64,000 bases of DNA from Adiantum capillus-veneris (Eukaryota > Streptophyta > Polypodiopsida > Polypodiales > Pteridaceae). The stretch spans positions 38,640,058-38,704,057 of the forward strand of contig CM043946.1 of assembly GCA_014529385.2 (NCBI GenBank), given 5' to 3'. The translations under genes and the position numbers were made by a program. Below, piece after piece: positions 12,098-23,301 of this stretch. Positions within the stretch are counted from its first letter, which is position 1. The number at the start of each line of letters is the position of its first letter. The notes under the pieces are model-generated. The model made no database searches. It was not told the DNA's origin and saw only the letters and a list, made by a program, of their open reading frames with translations.

Positions 12098-12109
12098 ATG
12101 TACCATCAT

Positions 12110-12124
12110 CTAGGGGAGGGCTAA
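12110..12124 (+). other. Polypurine tract of Tat-like element
   Basis: CTAGGGGAGGGCTAA directly precedes the LTR start TGATAG at 12125. It serves as the plus-strand primer in LTR retrotransposon replication. Confidence 0.75.
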
Positions 12125-14661
12125 TGATAGCCATTTTTCGGCTCTCATAAAATAATTTTAAGAAACACTTCACCCCACAAAAACACCCTAGCACAATGAC
12201 TAGGCTCGCTTTTTCATTGTAAATAGTGTGCGTGTGTTTAGGGTTTTTATCACATTTTTTTTATTAAATCGTTAAGCGAGTCATTGGGCTAGGAGACAAA
12301 AAAATAAATTTATAATATTATGGTCCTCTTTATATGTAAATATTTTCTATCAAAAAAAGGACCTAAGTATAAAGGGTTTTTTTCAAAAATTTTGTATTTA
12401 TATAAATACATATTCCTAGGTGTGTGTTATCAGGCCTAAGTATGCTAGCTTCCATCGCGTGTCATTCCTTATACATATTTTACTATCATTCTATCCCTTA
12501 AGCTCAATTCACACAAGCCTTGAAAAACCTTTATGTGACTTCATTGTAAAAATTCACCAATAACCTTATCGGCTCCGTCATATTTTTTTCCATCCCTCCC
12601 AGTTAAATATTCATAACTACATAGATTTTATCTTCAAATAAATTCCATGAATTACTCAAAGTAGAGAATAATTGAGGGTCCATTCCCTCATGATTTTTCT
12701 CTTTTTATTTTATATATTTTTTGCCACCATGCATCCCATGTGTCCATTTTTCATGACTAGCTAGCCTATCTTCTTACCCCACAAGTATATATTATATTTG
12801 ATACTTATCCTATACCATACATGTGTGCAAGATCCTTGGCAATATTAGGTCATGGTTGATGTATGGGGGGCTCACTTGGAAGACTACAAAGGAAAAAGAA
12901 TCAAATAGTGGCCCACTTCAAGCTTTATTAGGTGTTGTAGGGATAGCTTTTTGCTCGAATTTTGGCACCTTCTTATGATCCTAAATGGAGGATACTTCCA
13001 ATAGACAAAACGTAGCTCGTGAGCTGAAGTATTTTCCATAATGTTTTCAGAAATTTTGAAGTCAAGTGCGATTTTACATGAAATTTATGGCCAACTTCAA
13101 AATTGCCACCTCATACACCCAAAAAATCTTCCTATTTCTCTCACCCTTCCACACACCTACTCACTCTTACAAACTCCTCCCTCTCCTTCCCACTCCCAAA
13201 CCTGCAACTCCCATGTCCTAATTCACCCTCTTCACCATTGCCACTTCTGTCACACCTCCATAGCCTTCATCCTCCATTTCTACACCCTATGTGTCCCCCT
13301 TTCTCTCTACATATATGTCCATATTACCATACTCTCTTCAGCTTTGTAAAGAACTTCCAAAAATCAAAAAAATCCAAGGATAACCTCTGCAAATGAAGAC
13401 TTTTATCATGAATTTTCCAAGGTTTGAAGATAACATACCTTCATCGACACGCGCTACTTCGCCATGCTTACCGCTTCTTCCATCGGTGCTTTAAAGAGGT
13501 GAATGTCAACTTCTCCAAAGCTTCAACCTCTCTTTACAAGCTCATCCCTTCTCTAACTTTTCTCATCATATATCTCACCATTTGGTGAATGATTTTGTAA
13601 ATATGTTTTAGTGATAATTACTAACTACTAACCACTAACCTTATTGTAAAATGCACCCTCTACTAGAGTAGGCACTCCCAAATTATTCACTCAATCCCTC
13701 TCTCCTTTCATCATCAATAATTATCTTCCCTTGAGCCCACATCCATGTGACTCAAAGGACAAGAGAGACCCACCCTCATTTAAAAAAATAAAAATATGCA
13801 TAATCTTTTATTCCTTCAAATAAACTTGATTAGGCCTAATCCTCATTGGGGCTTCTAAAACCTATAAAAAGAGCCCTTCTCTCCCTTGTAAATCATCACA
13901 TGATCACACCACACCACACCATTATCAACACATAATACACCACTCTTCAAACCTAGTTGTGTAGAGTGTGTGCATTGTGAGTGCTCTATTCCATCACTAC
14001 ACATAGGTGCATGGAGAAGCTTGAAGTTAATTATGCTATCTAGAGGAATGGAGTGATACTATACTCTGCATCACACTTGTATCCTACTCTTGTCCATAAA
14101 TAAGATTCATAGTTTTGGGTGCAATTGTATGATGCAACTACGACTCTTCTCTCCAAATTGACTTGATAAGTTGGCTCATCAGGTGGTTGAAGGTATATTG
14201 TCCTTGAAGTTTGTTGTGCCATTTCATGCTTGGTGGTTTGAGGGCTTGTTGAATTGTTTTCCTAAAAGGTCAATTGTAAGAGGGTTCTCGGTGAGAGGGC
14301 TCCCGTGACCCTAAGACAATTTGTGTATTGGTAACAAGGTCAAGTTTTTCGTTGTCTCTCTGTTTCTCACCAAGCTTTGTGTGCCTCTAGTCTTTAAGGC
14401 TAAGACTGAGTTGCTCAAGTTGATTTGTGCTCTTTACCTCTTTCTGGCGTGGTGAATGTTTGTGTTTGGTGTGTGTGGCTATCTTGCGTTCCCCTACCTT
14501 TGTGTGTTTGATTACAAGGAGATATCGCGTGCATCCTTGGTTTCTGGCTATGGGTTGTTGTTGTCTCTGATTGTGCTATCCCCAGCCCCAATTGAGCAGC
14601 ACGGGAGCCCCGAAGGGTGTTTAGAGGCCGCTCTTCTTGTTGCCTGCCCCGGACCGCCTCA
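12125..14661 (+). repeat. 3' LTR of Tat-like element, full length
   Basis: Begins TGATAGCC and is taken to end with CGCCTCA at 14661, just before a TGG-starting primer-site-like motif. The first 1,622 bases match the truncated 5' LTR; the last 915 bases have no partner in the window. A TATA box at 13862-13870 divides a long U3 from R/U5. The 3' end is inferred from the terminal CA and the following motif. Confidence 0.75.
13862..13870 (+). promoter_or_regulatory. TATA box of Tat-like LTR
   Basis: CTATAAAAA, followed by a CT-rich stretch typical of a plant transcription start. This part of the LTR is missing from the upstream copy, so only this LTR retains a promoter. Confidence 0.55.
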
Positions 14662-14664
14662 AAT

Positions 14665-14682
14665 TGGTGCCCCCACTGAGGA
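14665..14682 (+). other. Primer-binding-site-like motif after the 3' LTR
   Basis: TGGTGCCCCCACTGAGGA begins three bases after the inferred LTR end CA. It starts with TGG, as required to pair with a tRNA CCA end, and has the length of a retroviral primer site. Its tRNA was not identified. Finding it downstream of a 3' LTR implies that another internal region once followed (an LTR-internal-LTR-internal arrangement). Confidence 0.5.
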
Positions 14683-14984
14683 TGGCTTGTGTATTTTTGT
14701 GTAGGATCAACCTTTAGCATAGTCAAGTAGTTTGCATGAATCATGAAAATTTGTATGATCCTTTCATTCCTATTGCAAGGCAAAAGGTACACATAATTTT
14801 TAGTACTAAGTTGCAATTTCAGCGAGTAATTCTTAGAATTTTGGGCCCTCTTAGGTTGGCCGAGATAAATCCTTTTATTTTACCTCTCATTAGATACGAC
14901 CTTAGTTTGGATGTCTATATTTTTGTTTTGTTTTAAGCATTAGGTCATGCATAGACAATGTATAATGGCCCAGGAATAGAGGTT
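14683..14984 (+). other. Leader-like remnant between Tat LTR and copia relic
   Basis: About 300 bases with no protein. By position it may be the 5' untranslated leader of a second Tat internal region, cut off where copia homology starts near 14985. A purine-rich stretch read on the minus strand at about 14990-15000 could be a copia polypurine tract, but no LTR partner was found. Confidence 0.3.
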
Positions 14985-15047
14985 TTTCACCCCTCCTTCT
15001 GCATGACTTCCCGCCGTCAATATCATGCTCCATGTCAATGTCACTCA

Positions 15048-15341
15048 CTAGCTAACAGAAAATCCAACTGCAAATGCTCCCACTAATTCTGTTATGTGGT
15101 ATTTCAGCTTAAGAAGGTCATACATGAGACTCTCAAAGTCTAATGAAATTTTTTTGATCCCTATGAATCTGTCTATGGAAACATTGTCTCCCCTATGTGC
15201 ATCACCAAGGCTAGTCATAGATGGTTGTCTTGCCTTTGACTCTATGGGAGTTGTACCCACATACCCTGGCATATCCATGTCAATCTCATGCATGAGCATG
15301 CCGAAGAACTCCATGTTCATCATCTCCATCTTCATGGTCAT
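15048..15341 (-). pseudogene. Copia reverse transcriptase C-terminus, copy 1
   Basis: A 97-codon minus-strand frame containing SLDFESLMYDLLKLK, corresponding to the copia motif of the form GSLMYxMxxTRPDIA. The order of conserved residues agrees with 17717-18109. It is a decayed fragment with no catalytic YVDD box. Confidence 0.5.
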
Positions 15342-15795
15342 ACTGTTTGACTCACTCTACTATGTCTCACTAGAGCAAGCTCTCTCTACCTCTGTATACT
15401 TAGATACATCCTACACAGCATCATCTTGGAGCTCTCATGCAAAAGGAATATCTTCCACCTCTCACTGGCCACCTATTTGCAAAGCCATATACTCATCATG
15501 TTCTAGAGCATAGGTGCCCTATCTCTTGATCAACGAGATCAAGCACAACATCTACGAAAGAAACAGGTCTAGTCTCCCGCTCGCTACATGTATGTAGCAT
15601 GACTAGGACTTCACCATCTTGTATGTAGGAAACATGCAATGGTTAAACCAAGCTGTTGCGGGTTCCTCTTGCAATCACAAGCGATCCCATTTGTATGTGA
15701 AAAGACCACTTTGAATGCAGTACGTGAGAGCCCCTATCTTGCAATTGTCTCATTGAGATAATGCTCTATCTCAGCTCCTCATGAATAAAGTGCAC

Positions 15796-16086
15796 TCATA
15801 AAAGTGTAAACAATGCACCACTAGGCCACAACAGACATACATCTCCTACCCCTTGAAGGTCATATGACAAACCATTAGCACTCTTTACACTACTAAATAT
15901 CCCACTAGAAAAGCTATTGAGCCACTCATGACAAGACGTGACATGGAAGAGTGCATCACCATCTAGCAACAAACAAGAAGAAATTTTGCCATCCAGAGAC
16001 CAAAAGTAGAAAAGAGGTAAACTAGAAACAAACATGACATCACCATCAATGACATGAGTATGCACTGCAACTATCTCTCTAAGCAT
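15796..16086 (-). pseudogene. Copia protease/gag-pre-integrase fragment, copy 1
   Basis: Minus-strand frame with LLDGDALFHVTSCHEW, aligning to the copia retropepsin start (LDSGASFHVT-like), then a Ser-rich stretch and GVGDVCLLWPSGALFTL, matching the conserved GxGDVxL block that follows. The catalytic Ser-Gly positions are altered. Processing of the element polyprotein would have been its role. Confidence 0.6.
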
Positions 16087-17362
16087 GCACTAAATCCCTA
16101 TTGGTATCATGCAAAGATCTCCTCTAGTGCCTCATATGCCTAAAAAAATGTTGTTGAATGTGCCATGTATGACTGTAATGCTAACATCTCAAAGATCGGC
16201 ATAATTGAGAATTCCATCTCTCATTGAGTCACATACATGGACTCAAAAGAATCATACATAGTGTCAAACCAATAGAAATGCCAAAGGCATAAACCGCAAA
16301 TGCATCAATGTGGGAGTAAAGCTCAATCACAACAAGAGGGAGTGATCGTCTCAATCCAATGACTACAAATGCATCAAAAAGTATGGCAATCAAGCCAAAA
16401 ACTATGGCGAGAAGTTTAGGGAACATTGGACAGAGTCTGCCTTATAAAATGAGCAAAATCGCATTGCATCTCTTAAAAACATAAACCGCATCCAAAATGC
16501 CAAAGTGGGACATGATCTTGACCATTACAAACCCATCAAAAATCTCTCAACAAAAGATATGGCAAAGTGGGAGTAAAGCTTGACCACTATAATCTTCAAA
16601 AGAGGACTCAAAAAAACATAAACTGGTAACCACTACTCAATGCCAATGAGTAAAAATGCCAAAATAACTCCACAGTGTCACATACAATGGAAATCCCCAC
16701 TCAATGTACATTGATGGAGTGTGTACGCATAAACAAGCACCAAAGGGGTGCGAAGGTTTTCTCTATGCAAAAACAATGCGCTCAAAAGAACTCACCAGCA
16801 CTCAAAGTGCTCACAAAAATGCATGGACAATGGGCATAAACCATGCACCAATGCTATATGCAAATAGTATGTAAAAGACCATAAACCAAATCACTGAAGC
16901 ACTACCAAAGCAAACTTTGAAAATGTGTCAAGACTTGTGTATCAATGAGGTCCAAAAGCCAACAATGCTATGCACAAGAAACAGAGAACAAAATTTTCTC
17001 AAAAATGCAAAGACCATACATAAAGGCCATATGCATATGGCTACCAAGAATCTCTATCAAATCACAGAGAAGAGCACAAGTAGGTCTATGTGAGTTGATG
17101 AAAATTCACACCAAGTAGATGAGGCCGGAGAGAAACCATCTACCAACATCTATCAAAGAAGCTCCACCTACAGTGCCGGTGTTGAAAACTACGCCTCAAT
17201 GAGAAAAAGTCCGTCGATCGTAAAAACCACACCACCTGTGATGTCGTCACCAAAATTTTTGCCTCGATAAAAAATGTGTATGCCGGTAATCAAAAGCACA
17301 ACTTCACCAATAATGTCAATGCAAAAGAACTTCGCCTTCAAGCTACGTGTATGCTCGAGAAT

Positions 17363-17585
17363 TGAAAAGTGTGAGTGCATGTGCGTAGCGTGCGGTGCAC
17401 TCGTGCGGTGTAGGGACACAAGATACACACGGTGTGGGTGGAGCCTCCGCCTCTCAATATGGGAAGTGTGAGAGAGCTCCTTATTCTTTGGTATATAAAG
17501 AATAAGGTATGTGTGTGTCCACACCTAGTGGGTAGTCGGACGATCGTCCGGGCCGTGGGCAAGGCGTACTGCCTTTACCCGAACA
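17363..17585 (-). repeat. Copia 3' LTR (left copy)
   Basis: Starts TGAAAAGTGTG and ends CCCGAACA in plus orientation. It shares with 30003-30222 the long phrase around GGGACACAAGATACACACGG, the TATATAAAGAATAAGG segment and the CCTTTACCC end. Bases 17586-17600, read on the minus strand, form the adjoining polypurine tract. Confidence 0.8.
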
Positions 17586-17716
17586 TACTCCCACTTAAAG
17601 GCGATACGCCGATAAGGGGTCCTACGAGTATAATCCCTACAAGTAAATACAAGGTAAGAGGAAATTTTCGACTCTCAACCTACGCCCACTGTCTCTCTCT
17701 CAAAATATGCATGCAT

Positions 17717-18109
17717 CTATATCAGGTCCAGCGTAAAGTATGCAACTCTGTTGGAATCCGCATGCGTATCCCGCAGGTATCTATGTATAACTTGCAAAGC
17801 TCCATGATGCTCAATGCCCATGTCAGTCACTGCCTGACCAACAATACCAACCGGAAAGGCTGCTACTGCAGGTGCAATGTGGGGTCTCGATTGTAACATG
17901 TCATACATGACACGCCCAAAGGCTAAAGATAACTGTGTAATCTGTGTCAACCTATTTGTGGAAATGCTATCTGCACTATGTGCATCACCAAGAATAGTCT
18001 TATATGGATGTCCCATCTTCTCTGACTGCATAGGAACTCTAAACACATATCCTGGCATAATCATGTCAGCCTCGTGCATGAGAATATCGAAGAACTCCAT
18101 GTCTATCAT
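17717..18109 (-). pseudogene. Copia reverse transcriptase/RNase H boundary fragment, copy 2
   Basis: A 130-codon frame. LAFGRVMYDMLQSRPHIA followed by AVAAF and later LQVIHRYLRDTHAD aligns with the copia block GSLMYxMxxTRPDIAxAV...WILRYLRGT at the end of reverse transcriptase. The catalytic palm, integrase and the rest of RNase H are absent. The same truncated architecture occurs in copy 1. Confidence 0.65.
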
Positions 18110-18298
18110 CTTAGACTCACCCTATTGTGACTCACTAGAGCTAGACTGCTCTACATCTGAATCCACAGACATATCCTGCACAGTGTCACAATGAAGCTCT
18201 CTGGCAATAGGACTATCTGTCAACTCCTGCTCTCCACCCATCTGCAAAGCCGCAGACTCATCCTATTGTGTCTCACTAGAGCATAGCCGCTCTACATC

Positions 18299-18838
18299 TC
18301 AATCCACTGAAATCTGCACAGCATCTGCGAAAGACACATGTCTGGTCTTCCACCTACTACATGACTGTAGGATAATTGAGACTTTACTATCTCGTACATC
18401 AAAATCGTGCAGTGGGTAAAATAGGCCACTACAGGCTCCTCTAGCTATCACAAGAGATCCCAATTGCATCTGGAAAGACCACTCTGTGAGAAAGACCTGA
18501 CAACCACTAGCTCGTAGTTGTCTTGCTGAAAAGATACTCTGTCTCATCTCAAGAATAAATCGCACATGGCAAAGTGTAAGGGATGCGCCACTAGGCAAAG
18601 ACAAGCATACGTCTTTGACTTCCTAAATCTCATAAGTTGATCCGTCAGCAATCTGCACACTGCCAAAACTCCCACTAGAAAAACTACTAAACCACTCACT
18701 ATGACACTTGACATGGAAGAGCACATTGTCATCTAGCAACCAACCACAAGACTGTGTGACATTCAAGGAATGAAGGTAGAAAAGAGGTATCCCAAAATCA
18801 AGTGACATGTTCATCACCGGAATAAGCATGCTCTGCAA
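18299..18838 (-). pseudogene. Copia protease and gag-pre-integrase block, copy 2
   Basis: Reading the minus strand from 18838: WLLDDNVLFHVKCHSEW (retropepsin region, Ser-Gly altered to Asp-Asn), SFSSGSFGSVQIADGS, then in other frames VAHPLHF/LPSGASLTLCHVRFI and IFSARQLRASGCQV, matching the copia LxxVLHVPxxxxNLISVxQL block. Frames change at about 18600-18740. Just downstream the homology jumps to the reverse transcriptase C-terminus, so the integrase core is deleted. Confidence 0.65.
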
Positions 18839-19290
18839 CTGTCTCTCTAACCTGTGTCACAATCATGTCTGCATCACACACTGATCTCCTACACTGCCTC
18901 ATAAGATGGAAGAAACGCCACTGAATGTGCCCAGTATGTCTGCAATGCCAACATCTCAAAGATCGTAGAGATCGAGAACTCCGTCTTACATGAGTCATAG
19001 TGACCATAGACTCGCAAGCGTCATACATAGTGTCAAAACACCTGAATGTCATAAAAGACATAAATGCAAATGTGCCAATGTCGGAGTAAACCTTGACCAC
19101 AAAAAAAGAGAATCACTGTCTCAATGTAAAGAGTGCAAATGCATCCACAAAAGGTATGGCAAACTAACCAAGAAAAATATGGCAAGATCTAGGGAAAATC
19201 GAACAGAATCTGCCCAGTAAAATAAGTGAAAGCTCAACTCAAATCTCAAACCATAAACAACATGTAGGAATGCCAAAGTGGGAGTGAACT

Positions 19291-20868
19291 TGTTACATAT
19301 AATGGTCTATAAAGCTTGTAAATAGCGGAAAATAACTTAAAATAATGAGAATTTCATAAAGAGAAGTTCCTAATGAGCATAAAAGAGTGCTTGGTTGGAG
19401 ATAGCAACATTAGCATAACACCTAACTAGTTTGGCATAACATTACTTGAAAGAGGGAGAGAAATAGAACAATTGACAACTATTGAGGATTGGATTTACAT
19501 GGAACAATCCCCCCTCCATTAGGCATTTGTATTATAGCTTCTCCCATTAAGAGAGACTTTCTACAATACAATTCTTTGTGTTCCTTGGTAAAAAATCGTT
19601 GGTGCTATGAAGATGGAAGCTTCATGCACCAAACTTACACGTGATAACACATAACATCAATTCCTTGTTGGTATCAGACCTAAGACGTCACACACATTTG
19701 AAGATGATGAGAGCTAGCGGGGTATGAGAGTAGAGCTAGAGGAAGAAGGAGTATTCTTACGAGAAAGAAGTATTTCCTCACTTAATTACTCTTGTAGCTT
19801 AGCTTAGCTTAGTAATTAGATAATACAGGAGATAAGCATGGAATTGAAGCTTGGTTCTTGGTTGGATTTTCATTCCATATCCAAGAGTTGTTGGTGTAGG
19901 CCTCCATTATCCAATCTTGGAGAAGAAGATGAGCTTTCCATTAAAGCTTGGAGAAGGAGATGACTTTCTTGCTCTACACATAAGTTGTCTGAGTGTGTGT
20001 GGAATTATGCCTTTACAAATCATCCCCTCTCTCATCTTGGTCGATTCGTCTTGCAATTTACTCATGATGGCTTCCTATTGGCCCTTGAAAAGCTTAGCCA
20101 ATAGCATTTGAGCAAGCTTTCTACTCATGTTGTCTTCCTATTGGCCGATGGAAAGTTTGGATAATTAATTTAATTATCTAAATTTTTAGTGGACCTTTTA
20201 GTCTTATGGCCAATAGGAATTAAGCAAATTTGTGGGGTGTTGATTTCTCATTGGACCTTTTGGTTGTCCAATAGTCTTTTTGGGAGATTAATTCTCATTG
20301 GTTCTTTTATCAATCATTTCTAAAATAAGAAATTGAATTTACACTAGCTCAATCCTCATTGGTCCACCTCTTTGTCAATCCAATAGGATTCAGGCAAGAG
20401 TTGGGGGTTTCTTTGCATGCCTGATATGTGTCCTGTTTACTTTGTGGAAAGGGTAAGCTTCAGTGTAGTGTGTGTGTGTGAGTGTGTATGTGTGTGTGTC
20501 TAATCACTTCACAAGATTTGTCATTTTCCGAGCTCGCCCTTATCCTCTAACTATTTGGACTTTTGTACACACAGAAAGCATCCAATTCCATTAACATTTG
20601 ACCATTGGACTTACACTTGGAAATTTTGGAACTTAACCTTTTGGAAGTCTTGATGGGATGAACGCTAAGGCCTTTGGAGCCCATTCATTGCACATTGCTC
20701 TTCTGCAGATGGTGCCCCTTTGGATCCCCAATGTGGGCCCCCTATTGTGACCAGTCTGCTAGCCTTACTAATAATCTAGCTTTTTCTCCCTTGGTACTTC
20801 CCCATATTAAATGATCAGTTTAACATGAGAAAATCATTTAAGAGAATTAGATATTAGTGATTATGACA
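19291..20868 (-). repeat. Chromovirus 3' LTR (left copy)
   Basis: 1,578 bases from TGTTACAT to TTATGACA in plus orientation. Compared with the right LTR it keeps a segment at about 19650-19735 that the right LTR lacks, and it lacks one CCTATTGGCC unit present on the right. On the minus strand it contains many CCAAT motifs between about 20070 and 20400, and a (GT)n tract at 20469-20502. Confidence 0.9.
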
Positions 20869-20882
20869 TTACCTCTTTGTTG
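20869..20882 (-). other. Chromovirus polypurine tract
   Basis: Read on the minus strand: CAACAAAGAGGTAA directly before the 3' LTR start TGTCATAATC. It is the expected position for second-strand priming, though the tract is only moderately purine-rich. Confidence 0.6.
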
Positions 20883-21213
20883 AAACCATAGTCGTCCTCG
20901 ACTATGAGGTAGAGATGATAAAGCATAGTCATTAGTCCTTTGCTTAGCGGGTATAGGATCCCAATTTTACCCTATGACACCGTTCCACAATGGATGACTA
21001 ATCTGGAGAGCCGAATCTCTCGCAAGCATGCCTGTGCATTAGTCCTATCAATCTTCATAGTAGAGTGACAAGCTCTACTTGGTGTTTGGGAGACGTCGTC
21101 TCCGCAAACTTGATCTTAAGCATGCATTCTTCTTAACATTTTTGCACAATAAATAAAAAAAGAGATTCTTATAAGACAAAAACATTGATCATTTAAAACA
21201 TATTTACATTTGC

Positions 21214-21672
21214 TTACTCTAGGGAATCATTGTAAGCATTAACAAGGTTTAGGTTATCCTTTAATTGTATGCCTTGCATCCATATAGCATCTTCAAAAGG
21301 ATAATTCTTAAACTTAATAAGATACCTTCGGATAATCTTACCACCTCTCAATACCTTGTATTTGTGTCGGAGAATGGACTCTGGCTGCAGTACCTCTTCT
21401 TGTTCTTCAATCTCCGGTGGGTCTTCTATGGTTGCTTCTTGGGGTGTCTCTCCTTGGTAAGACTTTAACAGGCTCACATGGAAAGCATTGTGTATAAGCC
21501 AGTGGCTGGGCAACTTGACCTGATAAGCCGTCTCATTGATTGGCTTAAGAATTTGAAAGGGTCCATAGTACCTTTTTGCTAGTTTAGCATAGTATTTTTG
21601 GTCTCCCGTAGGATTCTTGCTCGTCGTTTGTCTTAATCGAGCCTTGGGTAATTTTAAGCAACACCGAATCAT
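21214..21672 (-). pseudogene. Integrase C-terminal domain plus chromodomain
   Basis: A 152-codon frame. The first part has the gypsy GPF/Y-type region (KRYYGPFQILKPINETAYQV, then LPSHWLIHNAFHVSLLK). The last 50 residues form a chromodomain: ESILRHKYKVLRGGKIIRRY, LIKFKNYP and ATIED upstream, with Trp retained in AIWM. Chromodomains of such elements bind histone marks or heterochromatin and steer integration. The frame overlaps the upstream integrase frame by 89 bases, showing a frameshift at about 21600-21670. Confidence 0.85.
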
Positions 21673-22454
21673 TTTCTTTAAACATCAGGTTTCTTCTGTG
21701 CTTGTTAGCAGCAGCCTTTTGCCTTTGCTGTGAGATGGATATCGCATCTTTAATCTTTTGGAAAGATTCTTGTAGGTCGCAGCTATATTCATCTGCAGTG
21801 AAGATCTTCCCATGTACCTTAAGTAGCAGGGGACTTTTTGATCTTCCCTCAATTACCTCAAAAGGTGCTTTTCCCGTGGATGTATGTATTGTGTTATTGT
21901 AAGCATACTCCACTAAAGGTAAGTACTTCTCCCATTGGGATCTTTGACCATTCGTTTGCGGGTGATAGGTGAAAGAGAAATTTAGCCTTGTACTTAAATT
22001 CTCAAAGAGACCCTTCCAAAAATTGTTGGTCATTCTAGGATCTCTATCCGACACTATTGACATTGGTAGGCCGTGGCACTTGAAGATTTATGATATAAAG
22101 AGGGTTGCCATTTGATGGGCCTTAAAAGTCTTTTTTGACAGGTATGAAATGTGCTTGTTTGCTGAACGTGTCTACTATTGTCCATATTCCTGTATTCCCA
22201 TGGATAGAGTTAGGCAATCCAAAGATAAAATCCATGGATATGCTCTCCCAAGGTGAACTAGGGATTGGAAAAGGTTGAAGCAAACCAGGTTGCTTCCCTC
22301 TATCAAACTCTGTCTTTTGGCAAAACACACATTTTGAAACATACTCTTGTATGTTCGATTTCATGGTAGGCCAATAGACGTACATTTCTATCCCTCTTAG
22401 GGTAGCTTGAATCCGTCTATGCCCCGCATATGGAGGAGCATGAGATTCATACAT
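21584..22454 (-). pseudogene. Chromovirus integrase zinc-binding and catalytic core, deleted
   Basis: From 22454: zinc-binding region with HAPPYAGHRRI and SKCVFCQKTEF (HHCC), then SMDFIFGLP (first catalytic Asp). The frame is broken near 22110. From 22063: SIVSDRDPRMTNNF (second Asp), then SFTYHPQTNGQ followed directly by RSQWEKYLP. In functional integrases the sequence after HPQTxGQ contains the T-E-R-x-N segment with the catalytic Glu; here that segment is missing, so the enzyme is dead. Two independent lesions therefore separate the catalytic residues. Confidence 0.85.
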
Positions 22455-23301
22455 TACTTTCTCACGTAGTGAGTTAGTAACACATAGCCTAATACCAAAG
22501 ACAAGATAGCCATCTTGTAGGATAACACATAGCCTATTACCATAGAGAAGATAACCATCTTGTAGGGTAAATGGTCCTCTTTTTTCCCTAGTGCAAGGGC
22601 TGACATCACATCTTTAAAATCGGAATCGATAGCGTACTTATCTATCATAGAAGATAGATCATTGTGAGTTGCTATGGAAACCGCATTCACTCTTGATCGT
22701 CTTGAGAGTGCATCAGCTACTTGATTATGCTTGCCAACAATGTGAGCAATATGAAAACGAAATTGCGAAAGGAAATTTTCCCACCTCATTTGTTTGTCGG
22801 AGAGCTTGTTCTGCATCATGAAGTACTTGAGGCTTTGGTGATCCGCCTGCAGGATAAAAGAGTCCCCAATAAGTAGTGCTTCCACGTGTCTAAGGCATGT
22901 AGAACTGCGAGGAGTTACTTTTCATATATGCCTAGAGCTTGCTCAACTGGGTCCAGCCTTCGACTTTCATATGCTATGGTGTGCCCTTCTTGGAGCAGCA
23001 TGGCTCCAAGGCAATCACCACAAGCGTCGCATTGGACCTCAAATGGCTTTGAGAGATCCGATAGTGTAAGCACAGGTTGAGAGATAAGCTTCTCTTTAAG
23101 ATTTTCAAAAGCATTTTTCTCCTTGGTAGTCCATGCATACTTAACGTTCTTTTTTGTTAGGTCATGCAATGGTCCTCCTATGAGTGATAATTTTTCTATG
23201 AAGCATCTATAGTATGCACACATACCTATAAAGCTTCTTAATTCATGCAAATTCTTTGGGTTAGGCCATGCTTTTATTACTTCTAACTTTGATGGATCCA
23301 T
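22454..23301 (-). pseudogene. Chromovirus reverse transcriptase thumb and RNase H
   Basis: Frame 22915-23301 has LRSFIGMCAYYRCFIEKLS (connection/thumb) and FEVQCDACGDCLGAMLLQEG (RNase H first Asp context, DAC in place of DAS). Frame 22454-22885 continues with FILQADHQSLKYFM (second half of RNase H) and HIVGKHNQVADALSRR, the usual RNase H end. The frame changes at about 22900. A short internal duplication, YKMVIFSMVIGYVL then YKMAILSLVLGYVL, lies at about 22465-22560. Confidence 0.85.

Larger units (their letters stand above)
7689..14661 (+). mobile_element. Tat-like Ty3/gypsy retrotransposon, large deletion derivative
   Basis: The order is truncated 5' LTR (7689-9310), reverse transcriptase from its middle onward, RNase H, a second archaeal-type RNase H, integrase, polypurine tract and 3' LTR (12125-14661). 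A second RNase H between RNase H and integrase is characteristic of Tat/Ogre gypsy elements. The 3' part of the 5' LTR, the primer-binding site, gag, protease and the front of reverse transcriptase are absent: LTR sequence passes directly into the reverse transcriptase frame at about 9310. The LTR portions present in both copies are each 1,622 bases and nearly identical, so the element is young despite its broken coding region. Confidence 0.85.
14985..17362 (-). mobile_element. Truncated Ty1/copia relic, copy 1
   Basis: On the minus strand this repeats the interior of the copia element at 17363-30222: a protease/gag-pre-integrase block (15796-16086) followed, without integrase, by the C-terminal end of reverse transcriptase (15048-15341). 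It lacks recognisable LTRs of the 17363 type and is heavily mutated. The 16430-17362 part is low-coding and matches 28060-28300 of the other copy, with repeated phrases on GCCAAAGTGGGA and GCAAATGCATC. Copy 2 is inserted at its right edge. Confidence 0.65.

Noticed and set aside
9295-12117. Endogenous pararetrovirus (caulimovirid)
   Set aside because: LTRs, a polypurine tract, integrase and a second RNase H are present, and no movement or coat protein is seen; this is a Tat-like LTR retrotransposon.
14978-15000. Left LTR boundary for copia copy 1 (purine-rich AGAAGGAGGGG on minus strand)
   Set aside because: The following sequence does not match the copia LTRs at 17363 or 30003 and no partner LTR was found.
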